A DNA stretch of 44,937 nucleotides. It comes from Candidatus Woesearchaeota archaeon. Its GTDB lineage: Archaea > Nanobdellota > Nanobdellia > Woesearchaeales > GW2011-AR4. The notes beneath the pieces are model-generated. The model had not been told where the DNA came from and made no database searches. It worked only from the letters and a program-made list of their open reading frames with translations. The DNA is taken from NCBI GenBank assembly GCA_016185845.1, contig JACPMV010000022.1, forward strand, positions 1 to 44,937, given 5' to 3'. Positions 18,606 to 28,497 of the stretch are shown here, in pieces. The translations under genes were made by a program, and so were the position numbers. The first letter of the stretch is position 1, and every line of letters begins with the position of its first letter.

Positions 18606-20081
18606 CTACCCCAAAAATCCCCTTATGAAGCCTGCCCTTGTTATGTTCTCTGTCAATAGCCTGTGGTCTTTTTTCTTCAAATCATCAAGTATTATAGAGG
18701 TAACTTTTTTGTGTTTTGAATTCTCTTCGTATTCAATCATGCCTGCGACTTTTTCTATTTTCTTGGATATTTCACTGGGAAATATGTGCAGATTGTCCTT
18801 GTTAAGGTATTGCAATGAATCTTTTAAATCATTGTCAAAATTAGCGTATATATCCTTAATGTAATCAATTTCCCTTTCTTCCAGCGCATTCAGCCCTATA
18901 AGTTCAGGAGGCAGTCCATAAGAGTACAAGGCAGCGCAGAAGGTTATTGCCCTTGGCAGTTTTAAATCACCAATGCTTCTGGAATATCCATAAAGTCCTA
19001 TGTGCAGTTTTCTTTTTCTCCTGGATGGTATATAGGGGGAGATATTGTTTATGAAATCGGCAAGCAGCCTGATTTGCTTCCTGTACTCGTGCATTATCTT
19101 GTCAATTATTGAAATGCACTTTTTCTCATCAACCTGCACCGGCTTCCCGGGCCTTGACTCATTCAGGAACTCGACTGCATTTGTAACATCAGTTATGTTG
19201 TAATCATACTTGAATGCTGACTGCAGTGTATAGGTATGCACGCTCGGGTAGCCCTGTATGCAGTTTTTGATATTGGTCGGCTTGAAGTTCCCCCTGAAAG
19301 GCGCTGAGCCGCACCCGAGTATGGGCAGCAGGTCAACAGACATCTTTTCCTGCAGACCATGTATTTTCTGGAATGCAACCTTGAGCATCAGCACAGTGGC
19401 AAGATTCCCGTAGTTCAATGCAGGATCAGATCTTGCAAGCCATACTCTCTGATAGTCCTCAACTTTCTCTTCTTTCAGATAGCCTTCCACAATCTTGTCT
19501 GCATTCAGGATAGTATCTTTTTCTTCAATCAATGGAATTATCCTGAGGCTCTCAGGCTGGAATTTTCCAATCCATTGTGCTATGGTTACGTCATTCCCCA
19601 ATTTATGGTGCTGTTTTCCTACAACATGGTTCTTGTAGTAATTTGATATCCTGATCAGTTCCCTGTAGTCTGTAGTCATGGGAAGCGCAATCTCAAAGAT
19701 TGGGGCGATGTCATCATCATAGAACAGCTTGGCAGTGTCAAAATTCCTTGGTATGCTTTCCAAAGTCTCAAGCAGTATTTTAGCTTCATTTTTCTCCACA
19801 GAGGGGTTTGGCACCCTTAATGTAAGGAAAACATCCTTGCCAAGGACATGCTTCTTGAAATAAGGCTCATATTTTGTAAGTAATTTTTTGACGACAAAAT
19901 TATCGACTTCCTTTCCCTCGCAGTCCCACAGCTGCTCCTTGCAGCGGATATGCGAGTAAGTGTAGAATACTTCCTTTATTTCATCCTCTCCAGCAAGCTC
20001 TGCATTGTCCGAGAAAAAAGGATGGTTTACATTGTCAGGATGCTGCGTTGACATAGCTCTCGAGACGTTGTATTTTGGCAT
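18606..20081 (-). CDS. ppcA: Archaeal-type phosphoenolpyruvate carboxylase
   Basis: MPKYNVSRAMSTQHPDNVNHPFFSDN..EDEIKEVFYTYSHIRCKEQLWDCEGKEVDNFVV; 491 aa matches the archaeal-type family. Confidence 0.9.
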   Translation of the reverse strand: MPKYNVSRAMSTQHPDNVNHPFFSDNAELAGEDEIKEVFYTYSHIRCKEQLWDCEGKEVDNFVVKKLLTKYEPYFKKHVLGKDVFLTLRVPNPSVEKNEAKILLETLESIPRNFDTAKLFYDDDIAPIFEIALPMTTDYRELIRISNYYKNHVVGKQHHKLGNDVTIAQWIGKFQPESLRIIPLIEEKDTILNADKIVEGYLKEEKVEDYQRVWLARSDPALNYGNLATVLMLKVAFQKIHGLQEKMSVDLLPILGCGSAPFRGNFKPTNIKNCIQGYPSVHTYTLQSAFKYDYNITDVTNAVEFLNESRPGKPVQVDEKKCISIIDKIMHEYRKQIRLLADFINNISPYIPSRRKRKLHIGLYGYSRSIGDLKLPRAITFCAALYSYGLPPELIGLNALEEREIDYIKDIYANFDNDLKDSLQYLNKDNLHIFPSEISKKIEKVAGMIEYEENSKHKKVTSIILDDLKKKDHRLLTENITRAGFIRGFLG

Positions 20082-20125
20082 AAGCTGAAGTAGAAATAAG
20101 GGGTTTAAATAGGTTATGAATGGCT

Positions 20126-20833
20126 TCAGCGCCCTCCCAGATAGATGTGCTGTATTTTCTTTGTCTTCAGCAATGACTTATCTCCTCTCAGTGCCACCTT
20201 TCCGTCCTCCAGGACAAATATCTTGCCTGCTATCTGTGTTGCCTGCTTGGCATTCTGCTCTACTATCATTATAGCAACTCCTTCTTCATTTATTTCCTGT
20301 ATTTTCCTGAACAGTTCCTTCATTATTTTCGGCGCCAGCCCAAGCGACGGCTCGTCCAGCAGCAATAACTGGGGGTCCTGCATCAAAGCTCTTCCTATTG
20401 CGAGCATCTGCTGCTGGCCTCCTGATAAATTAAAAGCATAATCCTTTAGTTTTTTCCTCAAATCAGGAAAATGTTTTTCCAAAACTTCTTCCATCATTTT
20501 TTCTACCAAATCTTTTTCTTTTGTCAGAAAAGCGCCCATTTCAAGATTTTCCCTCACAGTTAAAGTCTGGAAAACCTGCCTTCCCTGGGGAACATAGCTT
20601 ATTCCCAGTTCTATTAATTCATGCGTCGGAATTTTTGTTATATCCTTGTTTTTGAACATGATTTTTCCCTTATAAACGTCAACCAGGTTGAAAATGCTTT
20701 TCAGCAATGTTGATTTTCCTGCCCCATTCGGCCCTATAATAACAGCAATATCCTTTGGCTTTACATTCAGGCTTATTCCGAACAAAATCTGCATCTTTCC
20801 GTATCCTGAATCTAGGTTTTTTATTTGTAACAT
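20126..20833 (-). CDS. livF: Branched-chain amino-acid type ABC transporter ATPase
   Basis: GPNGAGKST, LSGGQQQMLAIGRALM, LLLDEPSLGLAP; position in liv operon. Confidence 0.92.
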   Translation of the reverse strand: MLQIKNLDSGYGKMQILFGISLNVKPKDIAVIIGPNGAGKSTLLKSIFNLVDVYKGKIMFKNKDITKIPTHELIELGISYVPQGRQVFQTLTVRENLEMGAFLTKEKDLVEKMMEEVLEKHFPDLRKKLKDYAFNLSGGQQQMLAIGRALMQDPQLLLLDEPSLGLAPKIMKELFRKIQEINEEGVAIMIVEQNAKQATQIAGKIFVLEDGKVALRGDKSLLKTKKIQHIYLGGR

Positions 20834-20929
20834 TTTAAATTATTTTTTATTGATTTTTGATAATGTTATTTTATTTAATGTTTGTCGTTAATGCGTTTTC
20901 GTCATTGAATTAAATTTTTTAAAATATTC

Positions 20930-21697
20930 TCATTTCCCCAGATAAGCCTCCAAAACTCTTTTGTCCTTTACAATATCCTTTGGCCTGCCTTCCCGCAAAA
21001 CCCTGCCCTCGTTCAGGACAATAACCCTGTCGCTTATGTCCATAACAAATTCCATGTCGTGCTCTATCAGCAAAATAGTTTTTCCTTCCTTCCTTAAATT
21101 TTTCAGAATTGCCCTTAATTCCTGCCTTATCCTTGGATTAACGCCTGCAGTCGGCTCATCAAGCATCAAAAGCTTGTGCGGCATCAGCAATGCCCTTGCA
21201 ATTTCAAGCAGCCTTTGCTGCCCATAAGAAAGTTCAGATGCAATTGTATCGAGTGATTTCTCAAAATAAACTCCCTTTAGAACTTTTTTTATTTCTTCAT
21301 CATTAGTTTTCTTTGCAATTAGCATGTTATCCCTTACAGACAGATTTCTGAACACTTTTGTAAGCTGGAAAGTCCTGCTTATCCCGCTTTGCGCAATCCT
21401 ATAAGAAGGCATTCCGGCTATGTTTTTCTTTTCCAGCCTTATTGCTCCTGCATCTGGCTTTGCCAGTCCGCTTATTATGTTGAAGACTGTTGTCTTTCCA
21501 GCGCCGTTCGGTCCTATAAGAGATGTTATTGTATTTTCTTTTACTTCAAAACTGCATTTATTTACTGCTTTGACTCCTCCAAAGCTTTTTGAAATGTCGG
21601 AAATCGACAATATAGCATTTTTATTCTTCCGATTCGATTTCCGAGCATGCTCAAAAATGCGTTGCATTTTTGACACATTCCTTAGCAATAGCATCAT
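20930..21697 (-). CDS. livG: Branched-chain amino-acid type ABC transporter ATPase
   Basis: GPNGAGKTTVFNIISGL, LSYGQQRLLEIARALL, LMLDEPTAGVNP. Confidence 0.92.
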   Translation of the reverse strand: MMLLLRNVSKMQRIFEHARKSNRKNKNAILSISDISKSFGGVKAVNKCSFEVKENTITSLIGPNGAGKTTVFNIISGLAKPDAGAIRLEKKNIAGMPSYRIAQSGISRTFQLTKVFRNLSVRDNMLIAKKTNDEEIKKVLKGVYFEKSLDTIASELSYGQQRLLEIARALLMPHKLLMLDEPTAGVNPRIRQELRAILKNLRKEGKTILLIEHDMEFVMDISDRVIVLNEGRVLREGRPKDIVKDKRVLEAYLGK

Positions 21698-22548
21698 ACA
21701 TCAACCTTCCCAAACATTCCTCTTGGCCTGTAGATTAAAATTAAAAGAAGGATTAGCATTAAAAGCATCTGCCGCATCGCGCCTATCAATTCAGGGCTTA
21801 TATTTGTAAAAACAAAGCTTATTGCGCTTAGCAACAGGCTTATAACGGTTACACCCAATATTGAGCCGCTTATTGAAGCCAAACCGCCCACTATCAGCAT
21901 TGCCAGTATTATTACAAAAAATTCCAAGTCAAAAATGGTTGGATCTATAAAACTGATGTAATGCGCAAACAGGCTTCCCGCAATGCCTGCAAAAAAGGTG
22001 GATATTGTTATTGACAGGACCTTGTATAAATATGTGTTTTTGCCAAGAACAGCAGCCGCAGTTTCATCGTCTCTTATTGCCTGAAATATCTTTCCGGTTT
22101 CTGAATTGGTTAGCCAATACAGGAATACAACTGATAACAGGGCAACAGCAAATAAAAACAGCATGTAGTAGAAATTGTTTTTTATTATATCAGGAATTCC
22201 CGGCAATCCCAAAGCGCCTCTTGTCAGTGAAATCCAGTTTCTGGACACCGCAATAGCTATAAAAGCAAGCCCAAGAGCAACTATCTGGAAATAGTCGCCT
22301 TTAAGGCGCACAGTTATCGCAGCAATCACCGCGCCAAAACTGCCTGCAATTAAGCCCGATGCCGGCAGCGCAATATACCACGGGATTCCGTGCAAAGTCA
22401 GTAATGCCGAGGCATAAGCGCCCACTCCGAAAAATGCCATATGCCCCAAATTGACCAGGCCGGTAAAGCCAAAAGCCAGGTTGAGAGATACAACTAGTAT
22501 TATATAAATAAAGATGTAAGCAAACACTGCGATTAAATATTCATACAT
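21694..22548 (-). CDS. livM: Branched-chain amino-acid type ABC transporter permease
   Basis: NLAFGFTGLVNLGHMAFFGVGAYASALL, polytopic; overlaps livG start. Confidence 0.9.
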   Translation of the reverse strand: MYEYLIAVFAYIFIYIILVVSLNLAFGFTGLVNLGHMAFFGVGAYASALLTLHGIPWYIALPASGLIAGSFGAVIAAITVRLKGDYFQIVALGLAFIAIAVSRNWISLTRGALGLPGIPDIIKNNFYYMLFLFAVALLSVVFLYWLTNSETGKIFQAIRDDETAAAVLGKNTYLYKVLSITISTFFAGIAGSLFAHYISFIDPTIFDLEFFVIILAMLIVGGLASISGSILGVTVISLLLSAISFVFTNISPELIGAMRQMLLMLILLLILIYRPRGMFGKVDV

Positions 22549-23428
22549 TTCGCATCTTCACCCCTAAAATGCCCTGAGGCCTGAACAGCAGGAACAATAA
22601 TAAAACTGAAAAAGAAATAACATCCTTGTATCCGGTCGGCAAATACAAAACTCCAACGTTTTCCGCCAATCCTATAAACAAGCCGCCGATAATAGAGCCG
22701 GGAACAGAGCCAAGCCCGCCAACGACAGAGCTGATAAATCCCTTGATTATTATCGGCACGCCCATTCTGGGATACAGGTTTTGCTCAAGCCCCAGCAGAA
22801 TCCCCCCAAAAGCCCCAAGCACAGCTGCAATTATGAAAGTGTAATTATAGATTTTTTCCGGATTGATTCCAACAACCTGAGCCACGTCTTTGTTGTCCGC
22901 CAAAGCGCGCATTGACTTTCCAAGTTTTGTTTTTTTGAGGATGATCCACAGAAACAAAAATAGAATTAACGCCGAGACAATGATTGCAGTTTGTACCAAA
23001 GTTATAGTAAAAATGCCAAAATCAAAAGTTTTGTTGTGTTTTGCTAAAGATATTGCCTTTGTGCTTGAGCCGAAAAATGCAAGCATCAGGGATGATGAGA
23101 ATATGAGCAAAACAATAGATGCTATCAGTATTATTGCAGGGGTGGCCTTTCTTTTTCTTAATGGCAGATAAAGGAGCCAGTTAGACAGCAAGGTTGCAAT
23201 TACGCATCCAATAACTGTCAAAATCCCTGCCAGAATATAATTTAATCCCATAAGATTCATGAATGTAAAGAACAAGTATGCGCCTATGGACATTATGGCG
23301 CCATGCGAGAAATACTGGAATTTTACAACATAATAAATCAATGAGAAGCCGGAAGCAGCCAAAGCGTAGATAGAGCCTGCTATCAGTCCATTTACAATAA
23401 GCTGGGGCAATATGTCAAGTAATGGCAT
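22541..23428 (-). CDS. livH: Branched-chain amino-acid type ABC transporter permease
   Basis: NGLIAGSIYALAASGFSLIYYV...ALADNKDVAQVVGINPEKIYNYTFIIAAVLGAFGGILLG. Confidence 0.9.
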   Translation of the reverse strand: MPLLDILPQLIVNGLIAGSIYALAASGFSLIYYVVKFQYFSHGAIMSIGAYLFFTFMNLMGLNYILAGILTVIGCVIATLLSNWLLYLPLRKRKATPAIILIASIVLLIFSSSLMLAFFGSSTKAISLAKHNKTFDFGIFTITLVQTAIIVSALILFLFLWIILKKTKLGKSMRALADNKDVAQVVGINPEKIYNYTFIIAAVLGAFGGILLGLEQNLYPRMGVPIIIKGFISSVVGGLGSVPGSIIGGLFIGLAENVGVLYLPTGYKDVISFSVLLLFLLFRPQGILGVKMRNV

Positions 23429-23501
23429 TTTTAGCTGTCTTTGCTAAACTTTTATTTAAAACTTGTCAAAAACAAAAAATAAAGAAAAAAAGAATAAAAA
23501 A

Positions 23502-24662
23502 TCACTTCAAGATCACAAGTTCGCCGCTCTTCACCTGCTTGACACTGAAGTCCATGACAACATCGCCTTTCCCGTCTATTGTCACTTTGCCGCCTGCTCC
23601 TTCATAGCCGTCAACAGCGTAGAGGTAGTCTCTTATCTTTTCACCATCGTAGCCGTTTTTAGCTATGGCATCTGACACAAGGTAGACTGCATCATAGGCT
23701 GCAGACATATAGAACGGAAATGGCGCTTCCTCATTTGCCTGCTGCTTGTATTTGCCAAGCACTGCAGCAGCTTTTGGCGCTTTGTCGTCAAATTTCTGCT
23801 CGACCCCTATAAGCCCTTCCAAGTCAGCGGCATTCTCAGCTATTGTGTTCCTGCCAAGAAGAACTTCCGGCGTCAGCAATTGCTTTGTAACTCCTGCTTC
23901 CTTGACCTGCTTTACCAGCAAAATGCCTTTTGGAACAGTCTGTGGCACGAGGTATATTACATCAGGATTTGATGCCTTGGCTTTCGTGACTTGTGTCCTG
24001 AAATCAGTGTCTTCAGGATTAAATGTTTCATCAGCCACTATTTCGCCGCCCAGTTTTGCAAAGTTTTCCTTGAAAACCTTTCTCAATCCCTGCGCGTAAT
24101 CAGTTGTTTCTGAGATTACAGCGGCTTTTTTTGCCTTCAGGTCATTGAATGCGTAATTAGAGGCTACAACTCCTGCAAATGCATCGCTTGGCGCCAGCCT
24201 AAAAACAAAGTCGCCTGCATTTGTTATGTCCGGGTTTGTGGCGCTTGGCGATATCAGGACTACCTTTGCTGCTTCTGTTATTGGCGCTGCCCCTAAAGTT
24301 TCTCCGGAGCAAACTCCTCCAATTATTACCTTGACTTTGTCCAGATTAACAAGCTTTTGAGCTGCTGCATTCCCGTCTTTTGGGTTGCATTTGCTGTCCT
24401 CATAAATAACTTCAAGCTTTCTGCCGTTTACTCCGCCTTGCGCATTAATCTCATCAATTGCTATTTTTGTTGTTCTTTGTATAGGCAAGCCGTAAGCTGC
24501 GCCGTCTCCGGTTAAAGGATACATTACTCCGATCTTGTAAGTGCCTTGTGCTTGAGCTGGCTTGACTTCCCCGCCAGTCGGCTGCTGAGCCTGCTGCTGT
24601 ACTTGACAGGCAGACATAATTAAAATAAACAATGTCAGAATTGCTAATATAGTCTTTTTCAT
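23502..24662 (-). CDS. livK: ABC transporter substrate-binding lipoprotein (LivJ/K-like)
   Basis: Lipobox MSAC near N-terminus, then YKIGVMYPLTGDGAAYGLPIQRTTKIAIDEINAQGGVNGRKLEVIYEDSKC. Confidence 0.9.
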   Translation of the reverse strand: MKKTILAILTLFILIMSACQVQQQAQQPTGGEVKPAQAQGTYKIGVMYPLTGDGAAYGLPIQRTTKIAIDEINAQGGVNGRKLEVIYEDSKCNPKDGNAAAQKLVNLDKVKVIIGGVCSGETLGAAPITEAAKVVLISPSATNPDITNAGDFVFRLAPSDAFAGVVASNYAFNDLKAKKAAVISETTDYAQGLRKVFKENFAKLGGEIVADETFNPEDTDFRTQVTKAKASNPDVIYLVPQTVPKGILLVKQVKEAGVTKQLLTPEVLLGRNTIAENAADLEGLIGVEQKFDDKAPKAAAVLGKYKQQANEEAPFPFYMSAAYDAVYLVSDAIAKNGYDGEKIRDYLYAVDGYEGAGGKVTIDGKGDVVMDFSVKQVKSGELVILK

Positions 24663-24709
24663 AGATTACACCCCCTAATATTATTTCCATAGGGTATTAT
24701 AATCCATAT

Positions 24710-27418
24710 TTAAAGTTTTCGCCGAAAAAGTTGGGGTTTTGTGGGAAATATGTGATAAATCTTACCCCCCCATCTTCTCATCAACAAACTGTTAGAAACA
24801 ACAGAAACAGAGCTGAACGCCATCGCAGCTCCTGCAATTATCGGATTAAGCAGGAAGCCAAAAAAAGGGTACAAAATTCCTGCTGCTATCGGAATTCCAG
24901 CCGCATTGTAGAAGAAAGCCCAGAACAAGTTTTGCTTTATTTTTTTGATTGTGTAAGAGCTTAGCTTTATTGCCTTGACCACATCCCTTAAATCATTCTT
25001 AATCAAAACTATAGAGCCGGTTTCTATCGCAACATCAGTTCCTGCCCCTATTGCAATGCCGACATCTGCTGCAGCCAATGCAGGGGCATCGTTTATCCCG
25101 TCCCCGACCATTGCAACGACTTTTCCTTCGGACTTCAGTTTTTTTACTTCAAGTTCCTTGTCCTGCGGAAGGACATTTGCAATCACTTTTTCGATCCCGG
25201 CTTGCGCAGCTATTGATTTTGCGACTTTTTCATTGTCGCCGGTTATCATAACCGCTTCAATATTCATCTTTTTCAGTTCTGAAATCGCTTCTTTTGAGCT
25301 TTCTTTCAGGGTGTCAGCAACGCCTATGGCTCCGACAATAAGCCTGTCAAGCGCCACGGCCACAGTAGTATTTCCCTGCTCCTCAAGCTGCTGCATTTTG
25401 GCCCTGACGTCAGCGCTTATTTTCGCATTTTTTTCCTCAAGCAGCTTTTCATTGCCCACAATTATATTGTAGTTCCTGTATTTTGCAATTATTCCTTTTC
25501 CGCTGACAGCTTCAAAATGAGATGCGTCAGGAACATCAATCTTTTTTGATTTTGCATGGTTAAGTATTGCCTCGCCTATCGGATGCTCTGAGCCTTTTTC
25601 GGCAATCGCCGCAAACTTCAGAATATCCTCTTCATTGTATTTTCTGCTGAATACCTTGATATTTGTAACATCGGGCTTTCCTTTCGTCAGGGTTCCCGTC
25701 TTGTCAAAAATAATTGTCGTAAGCTTATGGGCTGTCTCAAGAGCCTCAGCATTCTTGATTAAAATCCCGTTTTCCGCGCCTTTTCCTGTGCCGACCATTA
25801 TTGCAGTCGGTGTTGCAAGCCCCAGGGCGCATGGGCAGGCAATTATCAGGACAGCGACAAAAACAGTAAACGAAAAGATGAAAGGCGAAGGAGTTAATGA
25901 AAGAAAATTTGGAGCAAGAAAATACCAGAACAAAAATGAAAGTATTGCTATTGCCATGACAATAGGCACGAATATGGATGAAACTTTGTCTGCCAGCCTT
26001 TGTATCGGCGCTTTTGAGCCCTGAGCCTCTTCAACTAGCTTTATTATCTGGGCAAGCATCGTGTCAGCTCCAATCTTGCTCGCTTTAATTTTCAGAAAGC
26101 CGTTCTTGTTTATGGTTGCCCCTATGACCTTGTCGCTAATCTTTTTTGAAACAGGAATGCTTTCTCCTGTAAGCATCGATTCATCGACATAAGAGCTTCC
26201 CTCTTCAACAATCCCGTCAGTCGCTATCTTCTCTCCGGGCTTTGCAATAAAAATATCGCCAATCTGCAATTCATCGATTTTAACTTCTCTTTCTTTTCCG
26301 TCTTTAATGACAATTGCTGTCTTTGGCTGCAGCCCAATAAGTTTTCTTATCGCTTCTGAAGCCTTTCCTTTTGTCAATGCCTCAAAATACTTGCCGAGCA
26401 AGATGAATGTTATGATTACAGCGGCAGTGTCATAATACATGCCTCCTGTAAATGCTTTTGGAAACAATGTTGCCAGCAAACTGTATATATAAGCCGCAGA
26501 TGTGCCTACAGCTATCAAAGTGTCCATGTTTGCTGTCCTGTTTCTCAAACCAATCCACGTTCCGGCGTAAAATCTGTACCCAAGATACAGCTGGACCGGA
26601 GTCGCAAGCGCAAGCAGGATGTAATTCTGGAATGGAACTGTTATTTTAAACCATTCCGGGAATGAAAGGATAAATATCGGAATGCTCAGGATAAATCCAA
26701 AAATAACTTCCCGCTTAAGCTTTGTTATCTCTTTTTGTCTTGCTATCTTCTCAGTGTCCTCTAAAGCGCCTGAAACCTCAATCAGCTCATATCCTGCATT
26801 CTTTATTGTTTTTTTTATCCTGTCAGCATTTGTAATCGCGGGGTCGTACTTTATGAAAGCGTTCTGGTTCACATACAGCTCTTTTGAAATTATTCCCTGA
26901 ATCGTGTTTAAGGCGCCTACGACAGTTCCGACGCAATGCGGATTGTCCATTCCGATGACTTTAAGCTTAATCTCTGCAATATTTCCGGAAGTCTTATGCC
27001 CCTCAGCAATCTTGTACCCGGTTTCCCTAATTATATTTTTTATTGAATCTTCATTTGTCTTATCCGTGTCAAATTCCACATTTGCCTTTTCCGAAGCGAA
27101 ATTAACATTTGCTTTTACAACACCATCAGCTTTAGAAATGGATTTCTCTATTGTCTGCGCGCATGTGGCGCAGTGCATGCCAGATATAGGCAAAATTATT
27201 TTTTGGATATTGTTTTGCTGGGTTATTTTTCCATTGATTTTTTTTATTGGTCCTATTTTTGGCGTTTTTTTAGTTAATGCATGGTTTTTGCTGCTTTTTT
27301 CCATAAACTTGTCATGGCAGCTTTTGCTGCAAAAATAGTATTTTTTACCATTCTTTACAGCACTGAATTTAGCTTTTTTCTCGTCAACTTCCATTCCGCA
27401 TACCGGGTCTTTTGGCAT
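24710..27418 (-). CDS. copA: Copper-transporting P1B-type ATPase with N-terminal YHS domain and two HMA-like domains
   Basis: DPVCGMEVDEKKAKF..YYFCSKSCHDKF (YHS), GMHCATCAQTIE (HMA), CPCALGLATP, DKTGTLTKGKP, MVGDGINDAPALA. Confidence 0.93.
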   Translation of the reverse strand: MPKDPVCGMEVDEKKAKFSAVKNGKKYYFCSKSCHDKFMEKSSKNHALTKKTPKIGPIKKINGKITQQNNIQKIILPISGMHCATCAQTIEKSISKADGVVKANVNFASEKANVEFDTDKTNEDSIKNIIRETGYKIAEGHKTSGNIAEIKLKVIGMDNPHCVGTVVGALNTIQGIISKELYVNQNAFIKYDPAITNADRIKKTIKNAGYELIEVSGALEDTEKIARQKEITKLKREVIFGFILSIPIFILSFPEWFKITVPFQNYILLALATPVQLYLGYRFYAGTWIGLRNRTANMDTLIAVGTSAAYIYSLLATLFPKAFTGGMYYDTAAVIITFILLGKYFEALTKGKASEAIRKLIGLQPKTAIVIKDGKEREVKIDELQIGDIFIAKPGEKIATDGIVEEGSSYVDESMLTGESIPVSKKISDKVIGATINKNGFLKIKASKIGADTMLAQIIKLVEEAQGSKAPIQRLADKVSSIFVPIVMAIAILSFLFWYFLAPNFLSLTPSPFIFSFTVFVAVLIIACPCALGLATPTAIMVGTGKGAENGILIKNAEALETAHKLTTIIFDKTGTLTKGKPDVTNIKVFSRKYNEEDILKFAAIAEKGSEHPIGEAILNHAKSKKIDVPDASHFEAVSGKGIIAKYRNYNIIVGNEKLLEEKNAKISADVRAKMQQLEEQGNTTVAVALDRLIVGAIGVADTLKESSKEAISELKKMNIEAVMITGDNEKVAKSIAAQAGIEKVIANVLPQDKELEVKKLKSEGKVVAMVGDGINDAPALAAADVGIAIGAGTDVAIETGSIVLIKNDLRDVVKAIKLSSYTIKKIKQNLFWAFFYNAAGIPIAAGILYPFFGFLLNPIIAGAAMAFSSVSVVSNSLLMRRWGGKIYHIFPTKPQLFRRKL

Positions 27419-27461
27419 TGATTGTTTATATGAAATGTTATGTTTATCTTATCTGTTACTT

Positions 27462-27662
27462 TTATTGATTTTTATTATCAATACCCAACAGGTTATGCAG
27501 CCAGCACCATCCGAAAAAGCTCTCGACTAGTGAAATCCAGCCCACAGCAAATATTGCCCAGTTTACCCATACAATGCTGTATTGCGGCGCCCAAGGGCCG
27601 AGCCACCAAAATGCCAGCGCAAACCTTAAAATTCTGTCCACTCTGCCTAAGTTTTGTTTCAT
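27462..27662 (-). CDS. DUF2892-like membrane protein
   Basis: KQNLGRVDRILRFALAFWWLG..GWISLVESFFGWCWLHNLLGI. Confidence 0.75.
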   Translation of the reverse strand: MKQNLGRVDRILRFALAFWWLGPWAPQYSIVWVNWAIFAVGWISLVESFFGWCWLHNLLGIDNKNQ

Positions 27663-27671
27663 TTTTCCGCC

Positions 27672-27818
27672 TCAGCTAACCAAGTCATGCACATATTTTT
27701 CAACCGATGTCTTTTTCCTGCAGATTGAGCATATATAAATTCCTCTAATTGGCCTCTTTAATGTGGTTCTTCCGCAAATTTGGCATTTTACTGATTCAAA
27801 ATTTTTTTCTTTTTTCAT
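27672..27818 (-). CDS. 48-aa zinc-ribbon microprotein
   Basis: Not in the ORF track (too short); translated by eye: MKKEKNFESVKCQICGRTTLKRPIRGIYICSICRKKTSVEKYVHDLVS with two CxxC knuckles. Confidence 0.6.
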   Translation of the reverse strand: MKKEKNFESVKCQICGRTTLKRPIRGIYICSICRKKTSVEKYVHDLVS

Positions 27819-27833
27819 CTTTTCCTTCTTGCT

Positions 27834-28358
27834 CTATCTTGATTTTTTAGATAAATCCCTCCACAATCTGAATATCCACAGATAAACAAGAATCACAAGG
27901 CCGATTGCCAGCAGAACCGCCAAAAAATTAAAAAAAGCGAAATAGCCATATCCATTCTGCCCCATCATTCCGTACCCAAAATTGTATGCCATCATGTTCA
28001 TCATTCCTCCATAGTTTGCTTTTCCGTAATTTCCCATCATGCCGTATCCAACAATGCCATAGTTAACGGCATCGTTCACGTCATTGCAGTACAGCCTTTT
28101 TGCCATAGAAATGTGCGTAAGCCTCAGGCTCTCGCTACCTTCGCCACCCATAATTTTGTCCATTGCTTCATGGGCTTCTCCTGGATGCATCTGCTCCATG
28201 AAGTAGTCCCCCAACGCTTCAAGCTGCGGCTCGCTTAATTTTGAGCATGGAGTCTTGGCGTCAATGATTTGTTTGGCTTCTGCAAAATCTTCGGTGTCGG
28301 CTGCAGCAATGCCAATAACTAAAATAAATATCGCCAGATACAAAATTTTCTTTTTCAT
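27834..28358 (-). CDS. Met/Gly/Tyr-rich secreted or membrane-anchored protein in copper cluster
   Basis: Signal peptide MKKKILYLAIFILVIGIAAADT, GYGMMGNYGKANYGGMMNMMAYNFGYGMMGQ, C-terminal TM; start trimmed to 28358. Confidence 0.65.
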   Translation of the reverse strand: MKKKILYLAIFILVIGIAAADTEDFAEAKQIIDAKTPCSKLSEPQLEALGDYFMEQMHPGEAHEAMDKIMGGEGSESLRLTHISMAKRLYCNDVNDAVNYGIVGYGMMGNYGKANYGGMMNMMAYNFGYGMMGQNGYGYFAFFNFLAVLLAIGLVILVYLWIFRLWRDLSKKSR

Positions 28359-28398
28359 TTTAACCGCCAGCAATTTTTATTTGGTAACTATATATCCA

Positions 28399-28466
28399 TT
28401 TTTGATATATTATACTGATAAGTATATAAACTTTTCTATTTATATCAAAATACGATATATCAAAAA
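28399..28466. promoter_or_regulatory. Inverted repeat TTTTTGATATAT / ATATATCAAAAA flanking divergent promoters
   Basis: 12-bp perfect arms at 28399-28410 and 28455-28466, plus an additional TATATCAAAA half-site at 28441, in the intergenic space between the copper cluster and the PadR gene. Confidence 0.5.
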
Positions 28467-28497
28467 AAGAAAGTTATTTATATAAGAATGCATTTCA

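Noticed and set aside
24975-25472. 165-aa plus-strand ORF opposite copA
   Set aside because: Antisense shadow ORF of a strongly supported P-type ATPase; Ser/Phe-rich composition typical of antisense frames.
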